A stretch of 25,721 nucleotides of DNA from Mageeibacillus sp. UBA6980 (GCA_002450095.1 DJYK01000008.1:1-25721), one strand, 5' to 3'. Positions 1 through 8,103 are shown, counted from the stretch's first letter. Numbers and translations: made by a program. The notes: a model not told the origin generated them from the letters alone.

Positions 1-134
1 ACCGAGCTAATGAGATACCACATAATGCCTTCAGTGAACTCAATGAATATGAGCGACAGCCCGATAAACACCCCCGCGAACAGCAGGTGCCAGACAAAGC
101 CGCTATATCGCTTATCTGTAAAAACCTTGAGCAT
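1..134 (-). CDS. N-terminal fragment of an unidentified membrane protein (cut by window edge)
   Basis: Reading leftward from the ATG at 134 there is an open frame to the window edge, about 44 residues. It starts MLKVFTDKRYSGFVWHLL and continues with one clear hydrophobic segment (roughly residues 14-32). An AAAGGATG ribosome site lies about 8 bases before the ATG. An upstream in-frame ATG is followed at once by a stop, so this start is well supported. The gene is divergent from the Tad operon. The family cannot be told from this fragment. A polytopic enzyme such as a CPBP-type protease or a prepilin peptidase is possible but not shown. Confidence 0.55.
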   Translation of the reverse strand, partial: MLKVFTDKRYSGFVWHLLFAGVFIGLSLIFIEFTEGIMWYLISS

Positions 135-170
135 TACATTATCATCCTTTATCAGTAATGTCAAAAAATG

Positions 171-200
171 ATTATAGCTTCTGTTCGGAGTTATATGCAA
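171..200 (-). promoter_or_regulatory. Candidate promoter for the leftward membrane-protein gene
   Basis: On the minus strand a perfect TATAAT (171-176) lies 18 bases from TTGCAT (195-200), a 4/6 match to the -35 consensus. The predicted transcript start is about 30 bases before the ATG at 134, leaving room for its ribosome site. It overlaps the region upstream of the GTCG repeats, so both divergent units could share control. Confidence 0.45.
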
Positions 201-206
201 TATTCC

Positions 207-240
207 GTTTGTCGTTTTTTGTCGGAAATTGTCGATTTTT
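207..240 (+). promoter_or_regulatory. Three GTCG direct repeats at 10-bp spacing (candidate operator)
   Basis: GTCG occurs at 211, 221 and 231, each preceded by T and followed by A/T-rich bases. The spacing is exactly one helical turn, so a protein could bind all three on one face. Each copy resembles part of the Spo0A box (TGTCGAA), the second most closely (TTGTCGGAAA). Tandem direct repeats just upstream of a promoter are also typical of LytTR-type activators. The array ends about 29 bases before a TATGAT -10-like box at 269-274 that has no good -35, as expected for an activator-dependent promoter. The regulator is unknown. Confidence 0.4.
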
Positions 241-303
241 GGTAGGTTATTTCTTCTCTGAATCAAAGTATGATATTGACATAACATGAAAGGAATAAGG
301 GAC

Positions 304-1203
304 ATGGCTTTCGGAATACTTGTATATGAGAACGACGTATATCTTTATACGTTGATCAGGGAGAGATTATCTTATTACTTCCCGTCAGCGTATATCGAGA
401 AGTTTGGAGATGCGTCCGTAAAATCTGATTTCAAGCTCATCAGTGAGATCGTTATTTTATACGATAACAGAAAATACAAAGAACCGTCATCTGACGGAGT
501 AAAATCCGTGATACCTCTTTTTACTTACGATGATAAAGGTCGAGGGATCATCAGGATCAATGAGATCTGTTCAAAGATCAGCGGTACGCCTTCTGCACCG
601 GCAGGAAATGAGATGTATCGGGACAGGCTCAAGCTTCTCATCTCTTTTGCATATATAGACGAACGGGAGAACTTCATTATGAGTGCTATCGGACCGGACA
701 CGTTCGATTCGATCACCCCGATAAGGATAGATCTTATGTCAGGGATAAGGATGCCTAACACTTTCACAGGATCTTCAACAGGATCTATAAGCAGGCTTCT
801 TCGCTCCTGCACTGATAAGAGGTTCAAAGCATCAATGATCCCGGAATACCTTAACCCGGACAGCAACGGCTTCCTTTCCTGCGGCAAGCCGGACAATGAA
901 GATGATGTATATGACATCGGTCTTCAAGCCTGTACTGTGCTTATCGGGAAACTTAAAGAATTATGCATTAAAGAAAACACCGAAGCGCTTGTAGTTGTTG
1001 AAGGATGGAGAGTGTCCGAGATCATTGAATTCATAAAGATATGCGATACACTCCACATTCTTCTTCCGGCAAGAATGTGTACGGAAGATACAGGTATGAC
1101 CAAGGAACTGGATATGTTCAAAAGAGCATTGCCTTCCGGAGCTCTTATGACTGTACATTACTGCGAGGATTACAGAAAGCAACATGACACAATCAGGATT
1201 TGA
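304..1203 (+). CDS. TadZ/CpaE-like protein of the Tad pilus operon (tentative)
   Basis: A 299-residue protein encoded just before tadA, with a 20-base overlap. The ATG at 304 is preferred over the one at 286 because GGAATAAGG sits at ribosome-site distance before it. The N-terminus (MAFGILVYENDVYLYTLI) looks like a receiver-type alpha/beta fold. The rest looks like a soluble alpha/beta domain with hydrophobic strands such as EALVVVEGW and DTLHILLPAR. TadZ proteins have a receiver-like domain plus a ParA/MinD-type ATPase domain, place the Tad machine at the cell pole, and are encoded next to TadA. No Walker A P-loop is visible here, so if this is TadZ its ATPase is degenerate. The assignment rests mainly on gene position, size and fold impression. 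Confidence 0.5.
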   Translation: MAFGILVYENDVYLYTLIRERLSYYFPSAYIEKFGDASVKSDFKLISEIVILYDNRKYKEPSSDGVKSVIPLFTYDDKGRGIIRINEICSKISGTPSAPAGNEMYRDRLKLLISFAYIDERENFIMSAIGPDTFDSITPIRIDLMSGIRMPNTFTGSSTGSISRLLRSCTDKRFKASMIPEYLNPDSNGFLSCGKPDNEDDVYDIGLQACTVLIGKLKELCIKENTEALVVVEGWRVSEIIEFIKICDTLHILLPARMCTEDTGMTKELDMFKRALPSGALMTVHYCEDYRKQHDTIRI

Positions 1204-2386
1204 TACATCAGAGATCAAGGAGAAACTCATCTACTACGTTCTGAATGCGCTTCGAACGGAGCAGGATCCTTCGGACGAGCGATTAAAAGAGATCATTTCA
1301 GAAGTCATAGGTATTGATCAGAGCAGTTCGGAACTGTCGTTGGATCAGAAAAGGATCCTGGCTCAGAGTGTATTTAACAGTCTTCGAAGACTTGATGTTA
1401 TCGAACCTCTGATGGAAGACCCTACGATAACGGAGATAATGGTAAACGGACCCGATAAGGTATTCTACGAGAGGGGCGGCAAACTATATCGTTCAGATAT
1501 CAGGTTCAAAGATAAGGAATCTCTTAAAACTGTTATATCCTGCTTCTTTGCCAACAGGAACAGACCTCTTAACGAAGCGAATCCGATATCCGATCTGAGA
1601 CTGCCTGACGGTTCGAGAGCGAACTGCGTCCTTCCTCCCGTTGCACCCGACGGACCTATAATTACGATCAGAAAATTCACCGGTATTTCTCATGATATCG
1701 TCACACTGATAAGACAGGGGTTTATCAGCGAGGAAGCCGCCAGGTTCTTATGCGAGTGCGTTAAGAACAAGAAGACTATCTTTCTGTGCGGAGGCACCGG
1801 GAGCGGGAAAACTACATTTCTTAACACTCTCTCATCGTTCATTCCGAGCGATGAGCGCGTGGTTACGATCGAAGACTCCGCCGAGCTTAATCTTCAGGGA
1901 ATAGACAATCTCGTGCGCATGGAAGCAAGGCTGCCGGGTCCTGACGGCAGCGGAGAGGTTAATATAGGGATGATGATTCGTGCTGCGCTTCGAATGCGTC
2001 CTGACAGGATAATAGTAGGAGAAGTCAGAGGAAGCGAGAGCGCCGATATGATGCATGCCCTTAACACGGGACACAGAGGGAGTCTGTCAACCGGACACGC
2101 AAATTCGTGTCTGGAGATGCTCGAGAGACTGACCGGTATGGTTATGGCGGGCTCCTCTCTTCCCTACGACGCGATAATGACTCAATTATCAATGGGAATA
2201 GACATAATGATCCATATCACGAGAGACAGGAACGGCAAACGTTATGTTGACGAGATCTGTTCCGTACTCCCTGCCAGAGGTCAGGAATTCTGTCTGTTGC
2301 CGCTGTATAAAAATGAAGGAGGTGATCTGTGTGAGAGAGTTTGCGCTGTTGAAGAACTTAAAGAAACGGTCGCATATAAAGGCTGA
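1184..2386 (+). CDS. tadA: TadA/CpaF-type secretion ATPase
   Basis: This 400-residue protein is the hexameric motor ATPase of the Tad (Flp) pilus, cytoplasmic and docking on TadB/TadC to drive pilin assembly. The N-terminal third contains the family segment EPLMEDPTITEIMVNGPD. The P-loop GGTGSGKT is at residues 203-210. It is followed by the acidic Asp-box strand (VVTIEDSAEL), the Walker B-like stretch RPDRIIVGEVRG and the His-box region (LNTGHRGSLSTGHANS). Length fits the CpaF family, and no truncation is seen. The start overlaps the upstream gene by 20 bases and its 3' end runs 56 bases into the next gene, so translation is probably coupled. Confidence 0.93.
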   Translation: MTQSGFDTSEIKEKLIYYVLNALRTEQDPSDERLKEIISEVIGIDQSSSELSLDQKRILAQSVFNSLRRLDVIEPLMEDPTITEIMVNGPDKVFYERGGKLYRSDIRFKDKESLKTVISCFFANRNRPLNEANPISDLRLPDGSRANCVLPPVAPDGPIITIRKFTGISHDIVTLIRQGFISEEAARFLCECVKNKKTIFLCGGTGSGKTTFLNTLSSFIPSDERVVTIEDSAELNLQGIDNLVRMEARLPGPDGSGEVNIGMMIRAALRMRPDRIIVGEVRGSESADMMHALNTGHRGSLSTGHANSCLEMLERLTGMVMAGSSLPYDAIMTQLSMGIDIMIHITRDRNGKRYVDEICSVLPARGQEFCLLPLYKNEGGDLCERVCAVEELKETVAYKG

Positions 2387-3878
2387 CGCAAGACGAGATT
2401 TCCTTCTTAAGCATATATGGGCTTATCCGATATTTGTGATAACGATCTACTCGGTCTCCTCTTTCTTTATTAATGCGAGCCTGCCCCGGGTGATAGTAAG
2501 CCTGATACTGGGGTTCTTCCCGTGGAAAGAGCTTATGACCAAGATATATTCCGGTAATTACAAGCACTTAAGGACTCAGCTTCTTATATTGCTTCAAGTC
2601 TTGACAACAAGTGTAAGCAGCGGTTATTCGATAGAAAAATCCCTTACACTTATAAGGCCGGTCATTGAACACTCATTCGGAAACAAGAGTGTTCTCATTA
2701 AGCCTCTTCTGACTCTGGAGAACAACATCAAGGTTCATATGAGTCTCGATAAAGCGCTGGATATCTTCTCGCGGGAGATAAACTTCCCGGAGACGATCCC
2801 CATCTTCCATGCACTCGCCATTTCTTCTGATATAGGGAATAACTCTCTTGCCATATTAAGGTCGAGCTGCCAGATGCTGTCAGAGATGAATGCGGTTCAA
2901 AATGAGATATCCGCTTCCAATGCCGGCAAAAACGCAGAAGCGGTTATGCTCTGTATTATGCCGTTCATGATAACGGCGGCTCTCGATAAGATGGGCGGAG
3001 GATATCTTGAGACCGCAAGAGACTCAAGGACCGGATCGATAATACTTATAGCGGCTTTCTGCACATCGGTTATCGCTTCTGCGTTGCTGTTCAGGTTCAT
3101 GACACATTCGGAGAAGAAGAATAAGGAAACAGATGAACTATCTTACTCTGATAAGTCTGCCGGCAAAACAGTGCTTACCGACATTATGCAAAAAATCATG
3201 CCGACCGGATATATAACATCCAGACATGAACTGTTCAATGAGATCTCCGTCGATCCGAAGACCGAATATGAGAAGTATTTAAGAAAGCAACTGTTAATAT
3301 GTTCGCTCGTTCTTATAATATCGGCCGTTGTGCTGACGGCAGCGGGTATCAAACTGCTGTTCGCGCCGCTTCTTACCATAACCGTAGCGGTTCTCGGAGC
3401 TTACGATGTACGTAAGAGCGCACAGCTTCGAAGAGAAGAACTCATGAAGGATATGCCTCTGTTTCTATGTTTGATAAACACTCTGCTTGAAGCGGGATTG
3501 CAATTACCCAAATCGATCGCGATCTGCTCATATGCATTTAAGGATAACAACGGTCTTTCTTCCGAGATACGTAATCTTAGGGCGATGATGCTAAGCGGAA
3601 TGACCGCCTCGGACGCTGTGGAAAGACTATCGTTGCGGATACAGATACCGGAAGCGCAGTCTGCACTCTTGCTGGTTGCAAGATACGGAAGGCTCGGAAC
3701 TTCGGAAGTACTGGGACTTCTGTCCCTTCAGGCTTCATCCTGCTGGAATCTGTGTCGCAATGCGGCCAGGAAGAAACAGGAAAGAGAAGCATTAGGTCTT
3801 CTCTTCCCCATGACACTGGACTTCGTTTCAGTGCTTCTGGTCGCGACTACACCGGCAATAATCTCATTAGGGTTATAA
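2331..3878 (+). CDS. Fused TadB-TadC inner-membrane platform protein of the Tad pilus
   Basis: A single 515-residue frame holds two T2SSF/GspF-type modules. I chose the GTG at 2331 because an excellent AAGGAGGTGAT lies 4 bases before it (AGGAGG core 8 bases upstream). The N-terminal part has membrane segments, then a TadB-like cytoplasmic domain (about residues 80-215, from LLILLQVLTTSVSSGYSI to the Ala/Glu-rich end) and further membrane helices. The second half, from about residue 325, has two helices and a TadC-like domain (about 368-495: MKDMPLFLCLINTLLEAGLQ). It finishes with the typical TadC ending LLFPMTLDFVSVLLVATTPA. TadB and TadC are normally separate proteins of roughly 300 residues forming the platform on which TadA acts. 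No stop or frameshift separates the modules. The gene overlaps tadA by 56 bases. Confidence 0.8.
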   Translation: MREFALLKNLKKRSHIKADARRDFLLKHIWAYPIFVITIYSVSSFFINASLPRVIVSLILGFFPWKELMTKIYSGNYKHLRTQLLILLQVLTTSVSSGYSIEKSLTLIRPVIEHSFGNKSVLIKPLLTLENNIKVHMSLDKALDIFSREINFPETIPIFHALAISSDIGNNSLAILRSSCQMLSEMNAVQNEISASNAGKNAEAVMLCIMPFMITAALDKMGGGYLETARDSRTGSIILIAAFCTSVIASALLFRFMTHSEKKNKETDELSYSDKSAGKTVLTDIMQKIMPTGYITSRHELFNEISVDPKTEYEKYLRKQLLICSLVLIISAVVLTAAGIKLLFAPLLTITVAVLGAYDVRKSAQLRREELMKDMPLFLCLINTLLEAGLQLPKSIAICSYAFKDNNGLSSEIRNLRAMMLSGMTASDAVERLSLRIQIPEAQSALLLVARYGRLGTSEVLGLLSLQASSCWNLCRNAARKKQEREALGLLFPMTLDFVSVLLVATTPAIISLGL

Positions 3879-3898
3879 CAAAAAAGGAGGAAAGGGAT

Positions 3899-4072
3899 AT
3901 GCGTGATATTAATGTCAGAAACAAACGCGGTATGGGAACGGTCGAGATCGTAATCATCATCGCAGTATTGGTGGCACTCGCCCTGGTATTCCGAGAAGGA
4001 CTTACCAGGTATGCAGGCAACGTAATGCAATATGTATTCGATGAAGGCAGAGTAACCGGCGCGTTCGGCTGA
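3899..4072 (+). CDS. Flp1-like class IVb prepilin
   Basis: A 57-residue protein starting at ATG 3899, 8 bases after a strong AAGGAGG; the longer upstream frame has no ribosome site and runs inside tadBC. The leader MRDINVRNKRG ends in Gly11, followed by MGTVE. Glu is at +5 of the mature protein, the hallmark of type IV prepilin peptidase processing. One hydrophobic helix (VEIVIIIAVLVALALVF) follows, then a short amphipathic tail. The predicted mature pilin is 46 residues, typical for Flp/Flp1-like pilins. It is the only pilin candidate in the locus and would be the structural subunit assembled by TadA and TadBC. The peptidase that cuts it is not in the window. Confidence 0.85.
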   Translation: MRDINVRNKRGMGTVEIVIIIAVLVALALVFREGLTRYAGNVMQYVFDEGRVTGAFG

Positions 4073-4111
4073 CATCAAAAATAAAATCAAGGATAATTCA
4101 AAGTCAAAACC

Positions 4112-5227
4112 ATGGAAATCAGAAAAGGTCCCTACGGACATTATGCAGTTCAAAAGATCGAAGACATTAACTCTATAAACAACTATACCCGTGAGATTAT
4201 TGAAGAAAACATTCCGGGTAATGTACTTCCGATGTATATAATACCGACAATACGCTCTTATGAAGTCTCATTCGAGTTCTCCGGCCTTTTCCCGCTTAAG
4301 GAATGTATTACAGATGATACTGAGAACATCAATAAGCTTCGCAAAGCGCTTGGGGACCTTTTCTTATTCATTGCAGAACTTCCGGATATGCTGTTATTCC
4401 CTTCATCGGTAATCCTTGATGAAAGATACATATTCACCGATCAGGATCACGAGAAGATGTATGTTTGTTTTGATCCGGTAATGAAACCGGCGGAAGAACT
4501 TAACATCCACTCACTTAAAAGGAGCGGGATAGAACGTTTTATCAATTCGCCTTCAGTGGCGTCTTTGCTCCTCCCCGGTGAATCAGACGGAATGATCTAT
4601 GCGATAGAGCTTAATGACAAAGACATGTTTATCCGTGAAGCCAAGAGGCTGACCGAACCTATAAAAACAGAACAGAGCGGTTCTGTTCTATATAGTCTGC
4701 CTGAAATGAAACTTGTTATTCTGGCAAGTCTGCTGTCACTTATATTTATGCTCGTTAAACTCCCGTGGGTCTCGTTATTCTTCGTATCGGCGGAAATTCT
4801 GTTCGCTTACAAAACATACAGGAAGATCAAATGCACAAAAGAGGTAACTATACATACTGACGCAGACAGCGCCAAAAGGCAGATGCTCTTCGGAGATGAG
4901 AACGAAAAAGGCTCTTCGATAGATGCGGTCATACTTACGAGTCGTGATACCAGGACCGGTATCGAGGAAAAGAAAGCAATATATACAGATAAGGCCGTTA
5001 TAGGGTCGGACAGATTCCTTTGCGACATATTCAATACAGATGAAGGGATCTCTCCTGTACACGCAAAGATAACAAGAAACGGCAGAACGTACTATGTCAG
5101 TGACCTGTCATCGGATAATTCTACTTTTCTCAACAACGTAAGATTGCTGCCGGGTAAAGATTATGAGATCAAGAGCGATCAAACCCTGATATGCGGTAAA
5201 AGAGAATACCGGATCGAGATCATGTGA
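4112..5227 (+). CDS. Membrane protein with DUF6382-like N-terminus and C-terminal FHA domain
   Basis: A 371-residue protein. Residues 1-190 form a soluble domain resembling the DUF6382 type found with FHA domains in Clostridia. About residues 197-233 form a hydrophobic hairpin (LVILASLLSLIFMLV and VSLFFVSAEILFAY). Residues about 290-371 form an FHA-like domain, normally a phosphothreonine-binding module. The FHA signature is altered: GR reads GS, SxxH is kept (SPVH), and NGT reads NST. Phosphopeptide binding may therefore be weak. The ATG at 4112 is the first start after an in-frame stop, and only a weak AAGGA lies about 18 bases upstream. Position at the end of the Tad operon suggests a regulatory or scaffold part of the pilus machine. 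Its stop codon abuts that of atpC. Confidence 0.7.
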   Translation: MEIRKGPYGHYAVQKIEDINSINNYTREIIEENIPGNVLPMYIIPTIRSYEVSFEFSGLFPLKECITDDTENINKLRKALGDLFLFIAELPDMLLFPSSVILDERYIFTDQDHEKMYVCFDPVMKPAEELNIHSLKRSGIERFINSPSVASLLLPGESDGMIYAIELNDKDMFIREAKRLTEPIKTEQSGSVLYSLPEMKLVILASLLSLIFMLVKLPWVSLFFVSAEILFAYKTYRKIKCTKEVTIHTDADSAKRQMLFGDENEKGSSIDAVILTSRDTRTGIEEKKAIYTDKAVIGSDRFLCDIFNTDEGISPVHAKITRNGRTYYVSDLSSDNSTFLNNVRLLPGKDYEIKSDQTLICGKREYRIEIM

Positions 5228-5731
5228 TCAGAATGTATCGGTCCAACCGTACTCCTTTACGAGGTCCGCTATCCTCTCCTTCTGATGAACAGTACCGTAC
5301 TGCTCGATGAGATGACGTCTGGCGCGGGCTCTGTCTATTGCCTGCTCATATTCACCTACGAGGACTTCCCTCGCGGTACGATCTTCGATCTCACGTGCTT
5401 TCTTGATGCTTGCCATTGATTCGGAATAGGATCTGCAGATCCTTCTCGGATTTAAGTCATCAGGGAACTCGGCTGCATTACACAGGATCATTATCTTATC
5501 ATCGGAGACTTCGCAGTAACCTTCGGATAAAGTGAAATACTTTGTCTCATTTCCCATAACAAAGTGAGATACACCGGGTCTTAATGCGACGATAAGAGGC
5601 GGATGTCCGGGCATGAACCCCAACTGTCCGTCTATGGTATTTATAACAACCGAAGAAACATCATTCTCGAAGAATTTCTTATACGGAGTGACTATTGACA
5701 GCCTGATAACATGTTCTTCTTTGCCTGCCAT
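5228..5731 (-). CDS. atpC: ATP synthase F1 subunit epsilon
   Basis: Epsilon sits on the central stalk with gamma, contacts the c-ring, and can inhibit ATP hydrolysis through its C-terminal helices. The N-terminal beta-sandwich is clear: RLSIVTPYKKFFENDVSSVV, then GQLGFMPGHPPLIVALRPG and LSEGYCEVSDDKIMILC. The C-terminal part is long, charged and helical (about residues 90-167). At 167 residues it is some 30 longer than the usual 130-140, all in the C-terminal region (ending KEYGWTDTF). The gene is 5 bases after atpD and is last in the operon. No terminator follows, since the convergent Tad gene starts its stop codon at the next base. Confidence 0.9.
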   Translation of the reverse strand: MAGKEEHVIRLSIVTPYKKFFENDVSSVVINTIDGQLGFMPGHPPLIVALRPGVSHFVMGNETKYFTLSEGYCEVSDDKIMILCNAAEFPDDLNPRRICRSYSESMASIKKAREIEDRTAREVLVGEYEQAIDRARARRHLIEQYGTVHQKERIADLVKEYGWTDTF

Positions 5732-5736
5732 GGATA

Positions 5737-7149
5737 TTACTTACCGTTATCGTCGTTATAGGCTTTAAGGACATCATCGAGATCGCCCTTCATGAAGAAG
5801 TACTGCTCGGGGATATGGTCCAAAGAACCTGATATGATCTCGCCAAACGCCTTGACTGTCTTATCTATCGGTACATACCTCGGAGCATAACCCGTAGAAT
5901 CGGCAGTAACAAAGAAAGGCTGTGACAGATACTTCTGGATCTTTCTGGCTCTCGATACGGCAAGCCTGTCGTCTTCAGACAGTTCCTCCATTCCGAGAAT
6001 GGCGATTATATCCTGAAGTTCCTTATATCTTTGGAGGATCTCCTGTACCATTCTTGCGACGTGATAGTGCTCGGCACCGACTACATCCTCGCTTAAGATC
6101 CTTGAAGAGGACTCGAGAGGATCGACCGCAGGATAGATACCGAGTTCTACTACGGATCTTGACAGAACGATATTAGCATCAAGATGAGAGAAAGTCGTTG
6201 CAGGAGCAGGGTCGGTTATATCATCGGCAGGAACATAAACGGCCTGAATGGACGTTATTGAACCGTTCTTGGTCGATGTTATCCTCTCCTGAAGTTCTCC
6301 TACTTCGTTTGCCAATGTAGGCTGATATCCTACTGCCGAAGGGATCCTTCCGAGAAGAGCGGAAACCTCGGATCCCGCCTGGACAAATCTGTAGATATTA
6401 TCGATGAACAGAAGAACATCTTTTTTCTTTGTATCTCTTAAGTACTCGGCCATCGTAAGACCGGTAAGCGGAACTCTCATTCTCGCACCCGAAGGCTCGT
6501 TCATCTGACCGAAGACCATTATCGTCTTATCGAGAACGCCTGACTCCTTCATCTCACCCCACAGATCGTTACCTTCTCTGGAACGCTCTCCGACACCTGT
6601 GAAGACGGAATATCCGCCGTGCTCGGAAGCAATATTACGGATAAGCTCGAGGATAAGGACGGTCTTACCTACGCCGGCACCTCCGAAAAGACCTATCTTA
6701 CCGCCTTTAGAGAAAGGAACAAGCAGATCGATGACCTTGATACCGGTCTCAAGTATCTGTGCAGTAGGGAACTGATCAGTATACGAAGGCGCCGCTTTAT
6801 GGATCGGCATATATGCCTCGGCATCGACCGGTCCCCCGTTATCTATCGGGCGTCCGAGAACATCAAACAGTCTGCCGGTGATGTTCTCTCCGACGGGCAC
6901 ATTGAAAGGCGCTCCAGTGGATATAGCTTTAACGCCTCTCATAAGTCCTTCAGTAGCATTGAAAGAAACGCATCTTACGACACCTTTACCTCTTTGCTGA
7001 AGCACTTCGGCAAATACATCGTTATCGCTCTCCTTGCCGTCAGCCGACATTATTATCCTGACCCCGTCGTTAATCTTAGGGGTCTCTCCGAACTTAAATT
7101 CACAATCTATGACAGGTCCGATTATCTGTACTACTTTACCTTCTGCCAT
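5737..7149 (-). CDS. atpD: ATP synthase F1 subunit beta (catalytic)
   Basis: This is the catalytic subunit of F1, making ATP from ADP and phosphate at three sites between alpha and beta. The P-loop GGAGVGKT is at residues 156-163. The catalytic Glu is E188 in GVGERSREGND. The Walker B strand DVLLFIDNIYRF carries Tyr where Phe is usual. Also present are SALLGRIPSAVGYQPTLA, the PADDITDPAPATTFSHLDA loop and LGMEELSEDDRLAVSRARKI. At 470 residues it has normal length. AAGGAGAG lies just before the ATG, 21 bases after atpG. No key residue is missing. Confidence 0.98.
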   Translation of the reverse strand: MAEGKVVQIIGPVIDCEFKFGETPKINDGVRIIMSADGKESDNDVFAEVLQQRGKGVVRCVSFNATEGLMRGVKAISTGAPFNVPVGENITGRLFDVLGRPIDNGGPVDAEAYMPIHKAAPSYTDQFPTAQILETGIKVIDLLVPFSKGGKIGLFGGAGVGKTVLILELIRNIASEHGGYSVFTGVGERSREGNDLWGEMKESGVLDKTIMVFGQMNEPSGARMRVPLTGLTMAEYLRDTKKKDVLLFIDNIYRFVQAGSEVSALLGRIPSAVGYQPTLANEVGELQERITSTKNGSITSIQAVYVPADDITDPAPATTFSHLDANIVLSRSVVELGIYPAVDPLESSSRILSEDVVGAEHYHVARMVQEILQRYKELQDIIAILGMEELSEDDRLAVSRARKIQKYLSQPFFVTADSTGYAPRYVPIDKTVKAFGEIISGSLDHIPEQYFFMKGDLDDVLKAYNDDNGK

Positions 7150-7170
7150 ATATTCTCTCCTTCAGTTTAC

Positions 7171-8103
7171 TTACAGGTTATTGACCTGGTTCGCTCCGTT
7201 GATTATCTCGGTAAGCTCGTTTGTTATCTTGGCTTGCCTTGCCCTGTTAAATTTGAGACGCAAGGTCTTCATCATGTCTTCGGCACTGTTGGTCGCATTA
7301 TCCATCGCGGCAAATCTCGCCGTCTGCTCACAGGCATAAGCCTGCGTCATCGCTCCGTAGACCATGGCGTTAAGATACGAATCGATAAGGAAGCCGAATA
7401 CTTCATTGACATCCGGATAATATGATATCTCTTTCTTGGAGCCGGAATCTTCGCCGGTTTTATAAAACTTACGAAGTGAATCTATCGATTTAAAATCGAC
7501 CGGAGCAAGCCTTATAACGTTTACCTTCATGTTAAGGGCCGATTCGAGCTGAGTATATACAAGATAGACCAGATCGTAGTTCTCGATAAGAATCTTCTGC
7601 TTGATAACGGAAACAACGCCCTGTGCATGATAGTACTGAGGCTCCGCTATGGTGTACGAGAAAGACGGATCCACGTTATATCCCAGATGCATCAGTCTCT
7701 CTTTGGCGACCTTGCCGAATATGTACATCTTATATTCCGTGGTTATGCCTTTCGAAGAATTCTCGAGGATCTTCATCTGAATATGTTCTTCGCAGGCCTT
7801 GACCACATTATTGTGATAAGCACCCGCGAGTCCCTGATCGCCGCTTAAGACAAAGTAAGCGATCTTCCAAGTCTGTCCCGCCTCTTTCTGCTCCAATGTA
7901 AAGAAGGGATTATCGATGGCTTCCTTATTGAATCTTATATCGCTCATCGTATCCAGACAGTTGCTGACAAAAGGATAGATGTTATCAAGAAGCGCGATGG
8001 AACGGCGCTTCTTTGCAGCACTGACAAGCTGCATCGCACCGGTCATCTGTGCAATGCCCTGTACACTCTTTATTCTCTTCTTTACGTCGTTAAGAGTCTC
8101 CAT
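7171..8103 (-). CDS. atpG: ATP synthase F1 subunit gamma
   Basis: Gamma is the rotating central shaft that links the c-ring to the alpha3beta3 head. The N-terminal helix (LNDVKKRIKSVQGIAQMT, then AMQLVSAAKKRR) and C-terminal helix (ATNSAEDMMKTLRLKFNRAR, then QAKITNELTEIINGA) that form the coiled shaft are both intact. The central Rossmann-like part contains YFVLSGDQGLAGAYHNN. At 310 residues it is slightly longer than usual (about 285-300). Its ATG shares one base with the TGA of the alpha gene (TGATG), so the two should be translationally coupled. Confidence 0.97.
   Translation of the reverse strand: METLNDVKKRIKSVQGIAQMTGAMQLVSAAKKRRSIALLDNIYPFVSNCLDTMSDIRFNKEAIDNPFFTLEQKEAGQTWKIAYFVLSGDQGLAGAYHNNVVKACEEHIQMKILENSSKGITTEYKMYIFGKVAKERLMHLGYNVDPSFSYTIAEPQYYHAQGVVSVIKQKILIENYDLVYLVYTQLESALNMKVNVIRLAPVDFKSIDSLRKFYKTGEDSGSKKEISYYPDVNEVFGFLIDSYLNAMVYGAMTQAYACEQTARFAAMDNATNSAEDMMKTLRLKFNRARQAKITNELTEIINGANQVNNL

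Noticed and set aside
2244..2330. Longer N-terminus for TadBC starting at 2244
   Set aside because: It lies wholly inside tadA without a ribosome site, while the GTG at 2331 has an almost perfect one.
6619..7425. Long plus-strand frame (268 codons) opposite atpD/atpG
   Set aside because: It is the antisense shadow of two strongly conserved genes and has no promoter or ribosome site.
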